NCBI RefSeq assembly: GCF_013373865.1
Contig: NC_050475.1
Location: 10,002,021-10,066,020, forward strand
Length of the DNA: 64,000 nucleotides
Origin: Monomorium pharaonis
Taxonomy: Eukaryota > Arthropoda > Insecta > Hymenoptera > Formicidae
Direction of reading: 5' to 3'
The notes beneath the pieces were generated by a model. That model saw nothing but the letters and a program-made list of their open reading frames with translations. It had not been told where the DNA came from and ran no database searches. Shown here one piece after another: positions 34,363 through 44,619 of this stretch. A program made the translations under genes and the position numbers. Every line of letters starts with the position of its first letter. Positions within the stretch are counted from its first letter, which is position 1.

Positions 34363-35300
34363 CTAATAGAATAGGCCTAACACGTAATGTTTTGTATTAC
34401 AATAATGTTTTAACAATTTCTTATTTTGCATATCTACATGTCTTATTTTTATCTTTTTGTGTTTTATTATTATGATAGATTTCTCTTTAATTATACAAAA
34501 AAGTATTAATGAATAAATCGAAGAAACCTTTTTACAATTTGTACAAAAAATTTTTACATACGAAAGTAATACTGAGCATTCATTGATTGGCATGCATCTT
34601 TTAGATCTTAAATTATGTACCACTTGATGAATGCACAGTATTATCTTTGTAAGTAATTTTTTTTCGTACGAATTCGAGAATCGGGTTTCAGATTGTATAG
34701 TTACAGACCTGTTCCCACAGAAAAAGAGACAGAATATATCCATCTCTCTGTCGATTCTCCCCGCGCGCGTCACAACACACCAAGGCCCCTCCATTAGTAT
34801 AAGTTCTATGTTTTCGGACCAATGTCGTGTAACCTAAAATTGGTTAACAGATCCAAGAGAAAGGTTATGTTTCTGCCTTACAATATGTCTAGTAACTGCC
34901 TAGTAGTAATGTAGTCAGCAGAATTTACAGATGGTGCTAGCATATAATCCAAAAGGCATGTCGTGAGTATGTCAGGGCTAAATTACTCGTATTACTTACA
35001 AAGATGTACTAGGTTCTCTTTTAAATATCTTGCAGAACTAGTGTACATTGGTAATAAGTTGGAATAAAACAAGTGTATTATGTTGCATTGTAGCATATTA
35101 CACTATTATTGTAATCTCAGAACCGTCTAGCAGTGGTCTAGTAAATTTGTGTATTACATTATTTAAATTCATTTTCTAATGCGCAATTCGCCGTTTAAGA
35201 CATTAAAACCAATTTTATAAATCTTTCCAGTAGATACATAAATTAGGTAGTCAACGTAATTGTCTAGTGTAGATCATAACTAACCGAAACACTGTTTGTA

Positions 35301-35443
35301 TTGCATCTTTTTCTTGTAATAACTTTTTCACTATTAGGCAATCGGTAAACATACTTTTATAGAGTAATATAACTTTAAGGATTGATTCTGTACCTGTGTG
35401 AACGCGATGGTCTTGTTCTATGATAACTTATGTTTTCTGGAAG
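35301..35443. other. Junction sequence between repeat copies P and R
   Basis: AT-rich sequence followed by the start of an inverted copy of the TACCCGAGTAG repeat family (TAACTTATGTTTTCTGG at about 35425). Confidence 0.4.
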
Positions 35444-35607
35444 CCCACCACCACCAAACACCAAGTTACATGTAACGTACCTGTTAGTTGTAATTTCCCA
35501 CTCAACAATGTAATTGTAATATAACACGTGTGTTATATTGCAATTATATTATTGAGTGGGAAATTACAACTAACAAGCACGTTACATGTAACTTTGTGTT
35601 TGCTGGG
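35444..35607. mobile_element. Hairpin MITE (164 bp), GTGTTTGCTGGG family
   Basis: Near-perfect palindrome: CCACCAAACACCAAGTTACA...GTTAGTTGTAATTTCCCACT on the left, AGTGGGAAATTACAACTAAC...GTGTTTGCTGGG on the right, tip at ATAACACGTGTGTTAT. It interrupts copy R of the TACCCGAGTAG repeat. A half copy lies at 11775-11902. Confidence 0.75.
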
Positions 35608-35870
35608 AGAGCAGCATCATATACTATCGTCGTTTCTAAGTGATTACTAGACATCAACTGATAACATTAACTTATTACAAATACTCAGCCAGAAACATAA
35701 ACATAACCTTTCTTTTCGAGCTGCTAATAAATTTCAAATTACTAGTAATTAAATTGTAACTAGATTATATTTTCTGGAACAGCAGCGCCATCTATTATCG
35801 TCGTGTCTATATGATTACTAGACATTACAATATCATACCAAATAATTGGGAATAACTTTGTAGGGGGCTG
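35608..35870 (-). mobile_element. TACCCGAGTAG-family repeat, inverted fragment R
   Basis: Read on the minus strand it contains CTAGTAATCATATAGACACG, ACGATAATAGATGGCGCTGC, TTTATGTTTCTGGCTGAGTA and a second GTCTAGTAATCACTTAGAAA unit, matching 44620-44720 and 32100-32230. The unit is duplicated within the fragment. Confidence 0.55.
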
Positions 35871-36220
35871 GGGGGCAAACGAGGCTTTATCGTCAAAAAT
35901 CCTCTTAAGGACTTTCTTCTATAATCAAGGGTAAACTTTGGTTAAAATTTTAGCGCGACCGAAGGTTTGCGCTTTTCGGAACTTTATCCCCGTTTTCTTC
36001 TAGAAAACACAATAGAAATCTAGGAAATAATTGAAGAATTCCGATCAGAATTTATTCCATACATACAACTGTATGTAGCAAATACACGACTTTATTGTTC
36101 GTTTTCTAAGCTGATTTACAATTGGTATTAACATTACTTGTCAATATTCTTCCAGTATTAAGATTTTCGATTATTTACAATTACCGAACTGCCGTGTCAA
36201 AAAAAAGAATGGTTAAGTTA
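35871..36220. other. Non-coding DNA
   Basis: A short G-run (GGGGGCTGGGGGG, about 35862) and a CpG-bearing stretch (AGCGCGACCGAAGGTTTGCG, about 35950); otherwise AT-rich and unassigned. Confidence 0.35.
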
Positions 36221-36559
36221 CTATCCACATAGAAACAAAACCTCCAGTGGACGTCCATTGAACGTCTGTCATGGAAGTTTGAAACTTCCAGTGGACGTCC
36301 ATTAGACATCCAATACAGAGCCATTGAAAATCCATAGTTCCGCATTGCGTACGTCCATTGGACCTCCATTAAACGTCGTCAAGGATGTCTACTGGACGTG
36401 TGTCTACTGGATCGTTGATGGTGACTTCATGGAGCCTCGATGGACGTTTGACGGATGTTTCGTGGATCATTACGTATAAAAAATAATATTCTTAACAAAA
36501 TACAAAAGTGCCTTTATTCAAGGATATTTTACACTTAAAATAGTGTTGAATAAATGAGT

Positions 36560-37340
36560 GGACATAATTTGATCACATTCGAAATGGCTACGTTCGGAAT
36601 GGCTACGTGAAATATTGCACGGAGTTCAATTTGCCCACATTCGAAACGGCCACGTCCGAAATAGTCACGTTCGGAATGGCCACGTCCGGAATGGCCACGT
36701 TCAAAATGGCCACGTTTAAAATTACAACGTTCGTAATGACCACGTTCGGAATGGCCACGTTCAAATTGACCGTGTTTGGAATAATTTTTTTTTTGTTTGC
36801 GTGGAAAGTTACAAACCCATGTGGTGCAGAGAATGTTTTGCGCGCGCGCGCACGCACACACACACGGGGAGGTGCAAGGGGAGCCTTCGGCTCCCTTCCC
36901 GCACCCACCCCTTCTAAGTCGCTAACCCATGTGCATTGTACTGGAAATTATACGTGGAAATTATACGTGTAAAACATACGTGGTCATTTCGAACGTGGCC
37001 ATTTCGTACGTGGCTGTTCCAAACGTGAACGTTCCGAATATGGCCGTTCCGAAAGTGGCCGTTCTGAACGTGGCCATTTCGGACGTGGCCGTTACGGACG
37101 TGGTCGTTTCGAACGTGGGCAAATTGAACTCCGTGCAATATTTCTCGTAGCCATTTCAAACATGGCTATTCCGAACGTGGCCATTCCGAACGTGGCCATT
37201 TCGGACGTGGCCGTTTCGAACATAGGCAAATTGAACCACGTGCAATATTTCCCGTGGCCATTTCGAAGGTGGTCAAATTTACGCGTGGCCATTTCGGATG
37301 GCTCCCGCTCCGGATGGTTCGGATGGCTCAAACGCTCCCA
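36560..37340. mobile_element. Foldback element with 15-bp-period arms and shared core, copy 1
   Basis: The left arm (36560-36780) is a tandem array of the 15-mer CACGTTCGGAATGGC and variants. The right arm (about 36985-37320) is the inverted array (AACGTGGCCATTTCG). Both arms also carry GAAATATTGCACGGAGTTCA / TGAACTCCGTGCAATATTTC in inverse orientation. Between them is a core: GCGTGGAAAGTTACAAACCC then ATGTGGTGCAGAGAATG, a (GC/CA)n run, then GCACCCACCCCTTCTAAGTC. It ends near AAACGCTCCC. Because 15 is a multiple of 3, the arrays give long open frames that are not genes. Same design as 44020-44593 with a different 15-mer. Confidence 0.65.
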
Positions 37341-37560
37341 GTATAAATATTTTTTAATTAAATGTATTATTATGTTTTCTATAAATTTTTTTAAACATAT
37401 TTTCTTAAATAAAAGTTTTTATTTTGTCCTCTCATTTTTATCAATCTTTTTTACAGATTGATATAGTTCATCAGTCTTGTACTATATGTCGATGGCGTAA
37501 TCTTACTCCTTCTGCTCTCTTGACGAGCCCGTTTTATTCACCTAAAAAGTGCATTTTATT
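37341..37560. other. AT-rich interior of the GGACGTCC element
   Basis: No gene or internal repeat identified before GGACG-type motifs resume at about 37600. Confidence 0.35.
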
Positions 37561-38086
37561 CACAAGAAACTCACGCCACGTAGCGATGGGTAGTGAAGGT
37601 TTTACAGAGCCTCGGTGGATGATGAATGGACGTTTTGTGGATCATTAGTAGAGGAGCCTTGATTCCACGAAACATCCATCAGTCGTCATCAAGGCTCCAT
37701 GAAGTCTCTACTAATGGTCCATGAAACATCCATTAGTCATTCATCGAAACTCCGTCAAACCTCTATTAATTATCCGCGTAACGTATAATGAATATCTTTT
37801 AAGATGTTTGACAGAAATTTATTATAGAAGTAAGATGGATCATCTATTTGACTCTCATCATGGAAGTAAATATCCCATACAGCTATGGAAGTTTAGTGGA
37901 TCTTTAATGGACGTCTATCTAACTTCCATCATGGAAAAAAACATCCAATGAAGCTATGGAAGTTACTGGATCTCCAATGAACGTCAATCTGACTTCCACC
38001 ATGGACATGGACGTCCCATGGATCTATGGAGGTTTAGTAGACGTCCATTGGACGTTTACTGGATGCCAATTTCTATGTGGGTAATG

Positions 38087-38700
38087 TAGTTAACCTGCAA
38101 TTTTGTCCTTGGCACGATAGCGTACAAAAATCGTAATAACAAATAAATAAACATAATATGTTGTTTCTATAAATATGTTTCTTTACTTATTTGTTACACC
38201 GGTTCCTGTATGCTATCGTAGAGGAACTAGTCCGAGGAAGAAAGCGGAAAGTACCGAGGAAAAAAGCGGTTAACTTCATTAGTAACTTAATCACTTTTTT
38301 ATAAATATATACTTGTAATCAAGCTAATGAAAATGCAAATTAAAAAATAATGCATTACTTATTAATTTTTTAATAAGTAAATATTTCTTTACTCATTAAT
38401 TATTAAAACAGTTATCCGAAATGGAAAAAATCGTATTACTTATTTCAAAAGTAATGCGTAATGAAAAAAATCGCATTAATTATTTCAAAAGCAATGCGAA
38501 ATGAAAAAAATTGCATTGATTATTTCAAAAGTAATGCGTAATTAAGAATCTTCGCATTAGTTATTGAAAAAATATTCTTTAATGAAACCGTGACGCATTA
38601 CAAAAAGTAATGTATTATTTAGAACACTGCTCGTAATTGTATATGAAATATACATATATTTATATAAATATAATTATACATAATAATTAACACACACTGT
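38087..38700. other. AT-rich DNA with AAGTAATGCG repeats
   Basis: At 38420-38560 a degenerate ~60-bp repeat occurs (TTATTTCAAAAGTAATGCG, GAAAAAAATCGCATTA). A GCGC/GT run lies at 38701-38725. Confidence 0.5.
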
Positions 38701-38782
38701 GTGCGCGCGCGCGTGTGTGTGTGTGTTTACCATTGGTTTTTTGTCATTACAGGTTATTTAACGTATATTGCAGTTCTTTATA

Positions 38783-39382
38783 ATGTCAGTACTAAAAAAA
38801 AAGGTGTTTGACATCGTCCAGTTTATAGACTATGGAAATGGACTATGAGATGGAAATAAGTCTATTGATTGTGTTCCATCATCATGAATATCATTAGACA
38901 AAGAAATACACCAATTAATGACACAATTTATGCCTCCTTACACAAAAAAACAGTGTATTACATAAATTGATACAAAGAAAAAAAATGCACCAAACAAGTG
39001 GCCTAATTATAAAAATTGTGGAAAGTGCTGGTACGTACTGTTTTTATAAATGCAATACATATAACAGTAACAAGTTACTTACAAACAGTGGCTTTTCTCG
39101 TCTTATTATACGTTCGTAAGATACGTGCAATTTCTATCCTTGGACTAGATTCTTGATTTATGTTATTAATTATATTGTATTTATATCAGATACTTATTCT
39201 GAAGCTTTATTAAAAATAGATAAACTAAAGAGTGAAGAATATGTATGTACTACAGATATAGAAGAAGAAGAAAATAATGCTCATGTACAAATTGTAAAAA
39301 AATATAAAGAACCTCCAATACGTGATATGCATGGCAATATAACACGTAGCCATTCTTCTAGTACTTTATCTTCTAGTACTTA
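38783..39382 (+). pseudogene. Second DUF4806-family-like remnant, N-terminal region
   Basis: The exon at 38783-39030 reads MSVLKKKVFDIVQFIDYGNG, with in-frame stops, then KSIDCVPSS, QLMTQFMPPYTKKQC and KKKNAPNKWPNYKN, ending at a GTACGT donor. A second exon from the acceptor TTATATCAG at 39190 reads DTYSEALLKIDKLKSEEYVC, TTDIEEEENNAHVQIVKKYK, then a Ser-rich end and a stop at about 39383. The plan (V-x-F strand, V-P-S-S, W-P-x-Y, then a Y-x-E-A helix and acidic tail) parallels the N-terminal half of the DUF4806-type gene at 3453-9344. The two copies differ, so they are separate families or old paralogues. Two blocks further right (39650, DTAAVSEHVDRNKDRK; 39842-39931, DNIVPFSEQSNVAENISNKA) may be later exons. 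Stops show that it is dead. Confidence 0.5.
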
Positions 39383-39413
39383 ATCTTCTAATACTTCATT
39401 TTTTGGTACTCTG

Positions 39414-39418
<5 letters not shown>

Positions 39419-39453
<35 letters not shown>
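39419..39453. repeat. (TA)n microsatellite
   Basis: About 17 TA units. Confidence 0.9.
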
Positions 39454-39457
<4 letters not shown>

Positions 39458-39833
39458 CAATAAATACTGTTATGAGCTGTGTGATTAAAATTTATATTTG
39501 TACATGAAATATGTAATAGAGATTAGAACTTGTTATATTGTTAAACGAAAATTCAAACATACACATTCAAATATGCAATTAATATATATATTAATACTAA
39601 TTAATATACATTAGTTCTTCTGTTTTCAAGAAACATCAATCAATGATACGGCAGCAGTTTCTGAACATGTTGATCGAAATAAAGACCGTAAAAACAGAGT
39701 AATATTATGAAGCGTACTTTTAAAAACTTGCAAGGTAGAATTCGTGCACAATATTACTTTTACACGTACAAACATACACAGCTATGTTCTTAATTTATTT
39801 TAAATACAATAACACATGAATATAATTCTATTC

Positions 39834-39931
39834 TTGTAGCAGACAATATAGTTCCTTTTTCAGAACAATCTAATGTTGCAGAAAATATCAGTAACAAGGC
39901 TATGCCTTTATCTAATAATGCTAATTCTTAA
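39834..39931 (+). pseudogene. Possible later exon of the 38783 remnant
   Basis: After TATTCTTGTAGCAG an open frame reads DNIVPFSEQSNVAENISNKA then MPLSNNANS and a stop at 39929-39931. It is polar and has no known domain; association rests on position and strand. Confidence 0.3.
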
Positions 39932-40784
39932 CGGGATCGTTTTAATAGAACCTTTTCAAAAATTCCGTCGAAACAATCCCGTGATTGGTGATCCGCTCGT
40001 TCCGCTTCCGCGTAATCCACTCCATGGGACATAAGAGCCACATTTCGGCGTATCGAACACACACACACACAAGCATGCGTGGCCATTTCTAACCTTTTCG
40101 TAACCATAAGTACACAAGAAGTGACAAGAAGGAGTAGCACGCGTAGTACTCATGAATCTGAAGAGGTATAATAAATAGAAGTAAATGTATACACTGCTTA
40201 GTGCACACGCACATGTAACAATATACGACTGTGCATATGTATGTGTGCGATCCGCTCGATTATGAATTTCCGCGGATCGTCAGCGTATCAAAAACGGCGG
40301 ATCGTCTGTCATTGGTCGAAATTTAATACGCCCGATAAGCGCGTATCACAATACGCGCCATGGGACGTCATCCTAAAGATTGGGAAAAGGGACGAAAGAT
40401 AAACACAAATATTAAAATAACAGATGACGATCAGAAAAGCGTAACAGAAGATGATATGGAGATCGTAACAAACGCTCAGAAAATCGTAGCGAACGAAGAT
40501 GGAGATTTTTATCATTGATTATTTCTTAATGCAGGCAATGTTTCTAATGTGCAATAATGCAAAACTTAACACAAAATTGAGCGCATTTTATTATGTTGAA
40601 GTTTTGTTTAAACATTAAGAGTTTTATTTATATAATGATATATATAATGTTTTGTTTTTTGTTCAACAATATACATGTCATTTAATGATTTATAGGTATA
40701 AACGCAATACTAGATATAAACGCAACGTTAGTATAGCACAGGAAAAAAATTAGTTTTTAATCACAACAATTGATATTCCTATAC
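39932..40784. other. CpG-rich then AT-rich DNA
   Basis: 39939-39991 forms a hairpin (CGGGATCGTTTTAATAGAAC / CGTCGAAACAATCCCG). 39990-40370 is CpG-bearing with GATCCGCTCG at about 39990 and 40250 and GGCGGATCGTC / GCGGATCGTC repeats. A (CA)n run lies at 40051-40069. No gene recognised. Confidence 0.4.
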
Positions 40785-40915
40785 ATAAATAAAACAATGA
40801 TTGTGTTAATTGGAATATATTCGTCTTTAATCAAGAAAATTAGTCTATAACTTTAAGACTAATTTTCGTGATTAAAAATGAATATTCGAATAAACACAAT
40901 TATTGTTTTGCTTAT
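40785..40915. mobile_element. Hairpin MITE (about 130 bp)
   Basis: The left arm AAATAAAACAATGATTGTGT...TTTAATCAAGAAAATTAGTC pairs with the right arm GACTAATTTTCGTGATTAAA...ACACAATTATTGTTTTGCTT. A partial extra copy (AAAAATTAGTTTTTAATCA) lies just upstream at 40745. Confidence 0.65.
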
Positions 40916-40918
40916 ATG

Positions 40919-42936
40919 TGTTACGTCCAGCCTTATGGGATTTTACTCTTTATTCGGTAGGAAGGATATCTCAGGGAGAACAGGTAAGGCAGGGAAGAAC
41001 GTAACAAAACGTGTAGAATTCCCGTAGGCACACAGTTTAAGGAGGATATGTGCCTCGGGTCGAACGCACTTTTTATGACTCAAAAATATAGGTCAACGTG
41101 CCGATAGGCCCGCTATAACACGTTTCGAGTCGTACGTCCGTCGGTCCAAGTTTCGAGTCAACGAATTGAATCGCTTTAACTCGGGATCGGACCAGGTGCA
41201 GTCTTTGTTCGGGATAGACGAGGTCGTTGTTAATTAAAATAAATGATAAAGTTTCACATAAAATTAACAAAAGTATTTATTCTAATAACAAATAAAAATG
41301 AAAATAAAAAGAAATACAAATAAGCGCTGAAGTCGTGATTTGACAATTTTGTAATAACGATATAATTAAATTTAAGACGCATAGTGAGTATGAATATAGT
41401 TGTACAAATATTAAATAAGTATATAGTGGGGGGAGAAAGGGAAACAAGAGATTTTTGTTTTTTTTAATTCTACAGTATTAACGGTAAACGCAGAGCAAAG
41501 AAATAGACAAAGGGTTTATTAAATGGTTAGATGGGGAAAACATAGATGCTTGGAGCCATAAGAGGATAAAGCATAGCGGGGAAGAGTGGGGGTGGAATGT
41601 CTTCGGATTCAGTGGAACTTATGGGAGAGTAACTTGAAGAAGGAGGAGGTGAACTAGAAAAAAAATATGTTGGGAATATCTGAGGAACGTGTTCATGTTC
41701 TTCAGTAATTGGAGGCAAAGAGAAAGGTCGAGGAACACTAGTTCTTCGAAGGTGGTAGCTGGAAGGGAAGAGTCGAGGAACACTAAGTTCTTTGAAGGTG
41801 GTAGCTGGAAAGGAGGGTCGAGGAACACTAAGTTCTTCGAAGGTGGTAGCTGGAGAGAAGAGTCGAGGAACACTAAGTTCTTCGAAGGTGGTAGCTAAAA
41901 AGGAGGGTCGAGGAACACTAAGTGGGAAATTATTTATAAAATAATAGGAACGTGTCTTAAAAAATTAAAACGGAAGGGAATAGATGAGTAACGTAAAAAC
42001 AAAGAAAGAAATTGTGATTGTAGGACTTACTCATTACTGGTTCTCGAATAAATCCGTTGGAATCGAAGGGATTTCTTGACCGGATGGAACGGCACTAAAG
42101 TTTACTTGCGCACTGATTCTACATGATTACTAACTAACTGACTAAAAACATAACTGAACTCTTAACTAACTGAGTATTACAGACTATTACTACTACTACT
42201 ATTATTACTGACTATTACTGACATTATTACTGACTGCTACTAACTGACCGCTCAACTGTTACTACCACTCTCATTACCCACGACATTATATATACTCTCT
42301 TCAAGATTTTGTATTATATATACAGAGTCTTACAAGGGGAGGATCCAGAGGTAGGTGGTTCAAATATTCTAATTGGTAGGATTCTTTTTCAGGATTGTGT
42401 GGTGGGTGAATTCTACGTTTTCTTATTGGAAAAATAGTTTTTCCTTTTTGACCAATCATACGTTGAGTACTCTGTCGAAAGTTTCTCTGTTTCCTCCCAC
42501 ATTCTTTCAATTTTATCGAAGGGATCCGACCTATCGCGTAGGTTATCTTCCTTTGGGTTTAAGAGATAAATAATTTTTTCTATCGTGCTAGACGTGCTAC
42601 GGTATGGTTTGCAGATGGAGGAAACGGTTATTTATTTTTTGCTTATGTTTAGATACTTTATTGCTCATTTTTTGTGAGGAAACGTGAAACTTTGCTTAGA
42701 TCCCATGTTTGTTTTTGAATTTCTATCTTCAGAATTTATTATTTGTTGACTCAATATTCAAAAAGAGTCGGAATTATTTACTTGGTCGTTTCGTCCATCT
42801 ATGTTTGTCATTACGTTCCTAACAGACTAATCCTAAACGCGTAAAAAATTATCGGAGACCGTTGAAACGGAATTTCTTTTGTAAAATTATTTGTTCCTCT
42901 GACGAAGGGAAATCGTGGAGTCTGCCGGACGTAACA
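40919..42936. mobile_element. Solo LTR, 2.0 kb, with TATG target duplication
   Basis: Begins TGTTACGTCC and ends GGACGTAACA, a perfect 10-bp inverted terminus. TATG flanks it at 40915-40918 and 42937-42940. TG...CA ends and a 4-bp duplication fit an LTR of a Ty3/Gypsy-type retrotransposon. No gag/pol is present, so it is a solo LTR left by recombination, unless it is a TIR element. It contains a 45-bp tandem array (41728-41922). The length is large for an insect LTR. Confidence 0.65.
41728..41922. repeat. 45-bp tandem array inside the solo LTR
   Basis: 4.3 units opening TCGAGGAACACTAAGTTCTT, then GAAGGTGGTAGCTGGAA. Because 45 is a multiple of 3, the array yields open frames on both strands that are not evidence of a protein. 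Confidence 0.9.
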
Positions 42937-43041
42937 TATGTATATGAGAATATAAATTGTTGATTGGAAACTAATCTTTTTTCCTGAGTATATACGTACT
43001 GTGTATAAATATGTATTACATGTGTGTGCGTGTGTGTGTAT

Positions 43042-43621
43042 TGTTGTGAGCGTTTGCTCGTTTTGGGAATTCTTTCCCGTCGATAGTTGGGATCGTTCTG
43101 CCTGAAGGGTTGGGACCCAAAGGGTGATGGTTCGGCTTGGTGTATAAGAAAAGGAAGACGTTTCTTACGTGCTTGTTCGTTGTCTTTATTTCTGTTTCTT
43201 GCGCTTACAATCAGCTGTGATGGTGTTAGGTATCACTCGCGATAAGGTGTATAGTACGCGACGCGGCTCGGACGTTGTTATGTTTCTCTCTCCGCTCGGT
43301 CACGGCGTGGTCGCGTTTATATATTATGATATGTGGCACGATTTCGGGGGCCAGTGACCGGGCGTCGATAGCTTCCGCGAGGCTAAGCGTTTCGACATCG
43401 GAACGCGGTAGCCTTGCGGTTTGATTTTGCAGCGTAGGGCCTATTTCTAGGGCGATACGAACTGCTTCCGAGTGCGCTGTTGTAATCTCACGGAAGTTAC
43501 TCGGGACTTCCGTGAGCGCGGCGGATTCTTGTGCGTCTTTCGAAAGAGGTGCTTCTTGCAACGTCTTTCGAAAGATGCGTGTCGCAATTTTAATAGATAT
43601 AGTTGTAATCGGCTTACAACA
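43042..43621. mobile_element. Solo LTR, 580 bp, with GTAT target duplication
   Basis: Starts TGTTGTGAGCGTTTGCTCG and ends ATCGGCTTACAACA. GTAT occurs immediately before (43038-43041) and after (43622-43625). TG...CA ends with TGTTGT/ACAACA inverted termini and a 4-bp duplication mark a solo LTR. CpG-rich. ORFs within it (43226-43561 minus and others) have no recognised domain. The left flank is a (GT)n run, which slightly weakens the GTAT evidence. Confidence 0.65.
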
Positions 43622-43625
43622 GTAT

Positions 43626-44019
43626 ATATAGTAAACTTTAATATAAATTTATTATTATATATCATTAATATAAATAATATATGAACATGTATACATATCA
43701 ATAGAACATATTAATACAGAGAGAACATACATATTAAGAACACATTTTGCTTTCACATTTGAAAAAAAAATTAGTTTTTACATTTTTTAACATTTTATTT
43801 ACGTTTGTGAACATATAATAACTCGAATATAAGATTTACATTGTGACAAATATTATATTGTGATATGTATGTATGTTCAATATGTATATATGTATAAATT
43901 AATTATGAAGCAAAGGTATAACAAAAATTTTTTTGCATTCCAAATTATTTCGCGTATGCGTATGTGTAACCGCATTTGAACCATTTTAAATTTTATCTTT
44001 TAATTGAAATTTGACAACA
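43626..44019. other. AT-rich DNA
   Basis: No gene, TIR or tandem array recognised. Confidence 0.4.
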
Positions 44020-44141
44020 TCTTTGGATGACAAAGTTGTACACCGCAAATTTGTACGCCGCAAACTTGTACGCCGCAAACTTGTACACCACAAAGTTTTG
44101 CGTGGAAAGTCGCAAACCCATGTGGTGCAGAGAATGGTTTG

Positions 44142-44206
<65 letters not shown>

Positions 44207-44593
44207 ACGCGCGCGCGTGCGGGTGAAAGGGGGGCCTTCAGTCCTCTCCTGCACCCACCCCGTCCAAGTCGCTAATCTATGTGGACTTTACTCTGCTTGC
44301 AATGTGCATGGATTGCATTTGGTCCGTGCGCACGTGCAATGTGCGTATGTGCAGTGTGCGCATTTGGTCCGTGTGCATTTGGTCCGTGCGCATTTGGTCT
44401 GTGTCCGTTTCGCACTGTGTCCGTTTCGCTCTGTGCGCATTTGCTCTGTGTCCGTTTGTTACTGTGTCCATTTCGCACTGTGTCCGTTTTGCTCTGTGCG
44501 CATTTAGTCTGTGTCCGTTTGTTACTGTGTCCGTTTCACTCAGCCTGCTGTGTCCGTTTATTACTGTGCGCATCTGGGACGCTCCCGTTGGAA
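44020..44593. mobile_element. 15-bp-array foldback-type element with shared core, copy 2
   Basis: The left array (about 44030-44098) repeats the 15-mer TTGTACGCCGCAAAC. The core GCGTGGAAAGTCGCAAACCC then ATGTGGTGCAGAGAATGG (44100-44137) is followed by (CA)n and (CG)n runs (about 44142-44220), then GCACCCACCCCGTCCAAGTC (44251-44270) and GCTAA. The right array (about 44320-44570) repeats 15-mers GTGCGCATTTGGTCC and GTGTCCGTTTCGCAC. It ends GGACGCTCCC, like copy 1. Left and right arrays are not simple inverses here. Many overlapping ORFs (Thr/His, Val/Cys repeats) are artefacts. Confidence 0.65.
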
Positions 44594-44619
44594 CAACCGG
44601 TCTTAAGAGAAAGATTATA

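Larger units (their letters stand above)
32698..34809. mobile_element. Mutator-like (MULE) non-autonomous element (2.1 kb)
   Basis: Identical 10-bp flanks GTTTTCGGAC at 32688-32697 and 34810-34819. Termini ATAGAGCTTATACTAATGGA and its inverse (TCCATTAGTATAAGTTCTAT). TIR similarity continues inward for more than 100 bp (GCGGGGAGAATCGACAGAGA-type block; ATATATTCTGTCTCTTTT) once the MITE at 32745-32883 is removed. A 9-10 bp target duplication with long TIRs is characteristic of Mutator-like elements. No MULE transposase ORF is visible; minus-strand ORFs (34363-34794) are TIR-derived. Confidence 0.7.
31988..35300 (+). mobile_element. TACCCGAGTAG-ended repeat, copy P, interrupted
   Basis: The left terminus TACCCGAGTAGAATTTCATC is at about 31990. 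Downstream blocks TGTCTAGTAATCATACAGAA, GACGATAATAGATGGCGC and CAGAAAACATAAACTAG, then after the inserted element GATCCAAGAGAAAGGTTATG and ATATGTCTAGTAACTGCCTA, run collinear with copy Q (44620-45992), which supplies the matching right terminus CTACTCGGGTA. P is split by a Mutator-like element at 32698-34809. Copy P lacks a recognisable right end. No transposase is seen, so the superfamily is unknown. Confidence 0.5.
36221..38086. mobile_element. TIR element with subterminal GGACGTCC arrays
   Basis: The left end TATCCACATAGAAACAAAAC and right end TTTCTATGTGGGTA are inverted repeats, followed inward by CCAGTGGACGTCCATTGAAC (left) and GTCCATTGGACGTTTACTGG (right). The first and last ~250 bp are packed with the palindrome GGACGTCC and variants (ACGTCCATTGGAC, TGGACGTCTATC, CATGGAAGTT). 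The 15-bp-array foldback at 36560-37340 is inserted in the interior. No transposase ORF; ORFs such as 36181-36369 and 37721-37951 are repeat-derived. Confidence 0.55.

Noticed and set aside
36560..37330. Regular short repeats resembling a CRISPR array
   Set aside because: The 15-bp units are contiguous without unique spacers, arranged as inverted arms in a eukaryotic foldback.
36535..37331. Several overlapping ORFs on both strands with NVAIP- and ERGHS-type repeats
   Set aside because: They exist because the array period (15 bp) is a multiple of three; all frames stay open and no domain or splice pattern is present.
41527..41898. Overlapping ORFs with FFEGGSW / LVFLDSS repeats
   Set aside because: Translation of the 45-bp array in the solo LTR.
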